Positions 5,407-6,100 of a stretch of DNA of 6,100 nucleotides are shown in pieces. Both the position numbers and the translations under genes were made by a program. Each line of letters starts with the position of its first letter. The stretch's first letter is position 1. The notes beneath the pieces were generated by a model that was given only the letters and a program-made list of their open reading frames with translations, had not been told where the DNA came from and did not search any database. Origin of the DNA: Lachnospiraceae bacterium (GTDB lineage: Bacteria; Bacillota; Clostridia; Lachnospirales; Lachnospiraceae); contig DPZM01000284.1 in NCBI GenBank assembly GCA_003535955.1, forward strand, positions 6,973-13,072, written 5' to 3'.

Positions 5407-6100
5407 CTTAACTTCTCTCCTGCCCGCCTGGACAGTTCAAGAATAAGAGATACATCTGTCGGCCTCTTGTCTGTCATCTTGTGTCCCGGAAAGAAACGGC
5501 TTATATGTAAGGGTATATCCTTCCCCCCTTCAAGTGACAGGATATAATCACATATCTTATCCATTTCTTCGTATGAATCATTCATGCCGGGCACGACAAG
5601 AGTCGTAAGCTCCACATGGGATGTCTGTAATGCTCTCTCTATGAAAGCCTTAACCGTGTCAAGGTCCCCGCCAAGGGTATTCTTATAGGTGTCTCCGTCA
5701 AATGACTTTAAATCTATATTGAGCGCATCAATACAGGGAAGAACCTTATCCGCAACGGATGGGTTAATACAGCCGGCAGTCACCAGGACTGTCTTAAGAC
5801 CCTCTTCTTTTGCCAGAACGCATGTATCAAGTACATATTCATATCCTATAAGAGGTTCATTGTAGGTAAAGGCAATACCGATATTGCCTTTGGGCCTTGT
5901 CTTTACGGCAATGTCAACAAGCTCTTCAGGCTCAAGCCTGTTGTCATCAGACATAAACCGGCTTCCGTCACTTGTAGATATCTCATGATTCTGACAGAAG
6001 GGGCATGACAGATTGCACCCGAAAGAACCGACCGAAAGAATACTGCTCCCGGGGTAAAAGCGGTTTAAAGGTTTTTTTTCTATAGGATCAAGAGCAAGTG
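5382..6100 (-). CDS. amrS: AmmeMemoRadiSam system radical SAM enzyme, N-terminus beyond right edge
   Basis: The open frame continues from the stop at 5382 to the right edge, giving 238 visible residues; the in-frame ATG at 5954 is internal. Upstream of it lies the radical SAM signature CNLSCPFC (visible residues 28, 32, 35; CxxxCxxC), followed by QNHEIS. Before that comes LDPIEKKPL (3-11) and FYPGS, a stretch highly typical of the AmmeMemoRadiSam (AmrS) branch of PFL-activating-enzyme-like proteins. GIAFTYNEP (74-82) and the C-terminal LHISRFFPGHKMTD also fit. The protein should bind a [4Fe-4S] cluster and S-adenosylmethionine in the cytoplasm. By family comparison about 50-60 residues are missing, including an N-terminal cysteine-rich part. 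The family co-occurs with AMMECR1- and MEMO1-like proteins; its reaction is, to my knowledge, not established. The protein ends at PGNI, without the longer C-terminal tail some relatives have. A PFL-activase-like enzyme of another subgroup is the alternative. Confidence 0.87.
   Translation of the reverse strand, partial: LALDPIEKKPLNRFYPGSSILSVGSFGCNLSCPFCQNHEISTSDGSRFMSDDNRLEPEELVDIAVKTRPKGNIGIAFTYNEPLIGYEYVLDTCVLAKEEGLKTVLVTAGCINPSVADKVLPCIDALNIDLKSFDGDTYKNTLGGDLDTVKAFIERALQTSHVELTTLVVPGMNDSYEEMDKICDYILSLEGGKDIPLHISRFFPGHKMTDKRPTDVSLILELSRRAGEKLSYVFPGNI

Noticed and set aside
5418..5440. Hairpin CTGCCC-GCCT-GGACAG just after the pgeF stop as terminator
   Set aside because: The stem is only about six base pairs with a mismatch, no T-run follows, and it lies within the radical SAM coding sequence.
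1..6100. Insertion sequence, CRISPR array, tRNA or phage signature
   Set aside because: No direct repeats with regular spacing, terminal inverted repeats, transposase-like frames or cloverleaf sequences are seen, and coding density and codon use look even throughout.

Overview
The window looks like an ordinary chromosomal stretch from a Gram-positive clostridial anaerobe, most likely Lachnospiraceae (Butyrivibrio/Roseburia-like). This rests on strong GGAGG ribosome binding sites, sigma-A-type promoters, moderate GC (mid-40s % by eye), and the combination of a membrane-anchored clostripain (C11) peptidase, a receptor-like 7TM protein and an AmmeMemoRadiSam radical SAM enzyme. The family assignment is inference. 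I see no mobile element, CRISPR array, tRNA or rRNA, and no gene-free stretch longer than about 125 bases.

Left part (1-3232, minus strand): one transcription unit read right to left. A good promoter at 3204-3232 and a leader of about 60 nt with a possible 5' hairpin precede a 791-residue type II membrane-anchored C11 cysteine peptidase (761-3136). A HAD-superfamily phosphatase (110-748) follows after 12 bases. Then comes the start of an exported protein (1-113, cut by the window edge), whose ATG overlaps the phosphatase stop codon as ATGA.

Middle (3241-4488, minus strand): a 397-residue membrane protein with an N-terminal anchor, an extracytoplasmic domain and seven further membrane helices. 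This is the sensor layout of 7TMR-DISM receptors, but no output domain is attached. It has its own promoter in the divergent spacer 4435-4557. I place its start at the GTG at 4434.

Right part (4519-6100): pgeF (YfiH/YlmD laccase-domain enzyme) runs rightward from ATG 4558, with a TTGACA box so close that its mRNA may be almost leaderless. It converges on, and overlaps by 25 bases, an AmmeMemoRadiSam radical SAM gene on the minus strand. That gene continues past the right edge; its CxxxCxxC cluster motif lies upstream of the first in-frame ATG, so the true gene is longer than an ATG-limited reading suggests.

How the parts relate: the peptidase, phosphatase and exported protein are probably co-expressed. 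The receptor-like gene lies just upstream in the same direction, with no terminator visible between it and the peptidase promoter, so read-through is possible. pgeF and the radical SAM gene are metabolic or repair-type housekeeping genes with no obvious mechanistic link to the left part. The least understood elements are the AmmeMemoRadiSam enzyme, the output-less receptor, and the unassigned C-terminal domain and Gly-rich tail of the peptidase.
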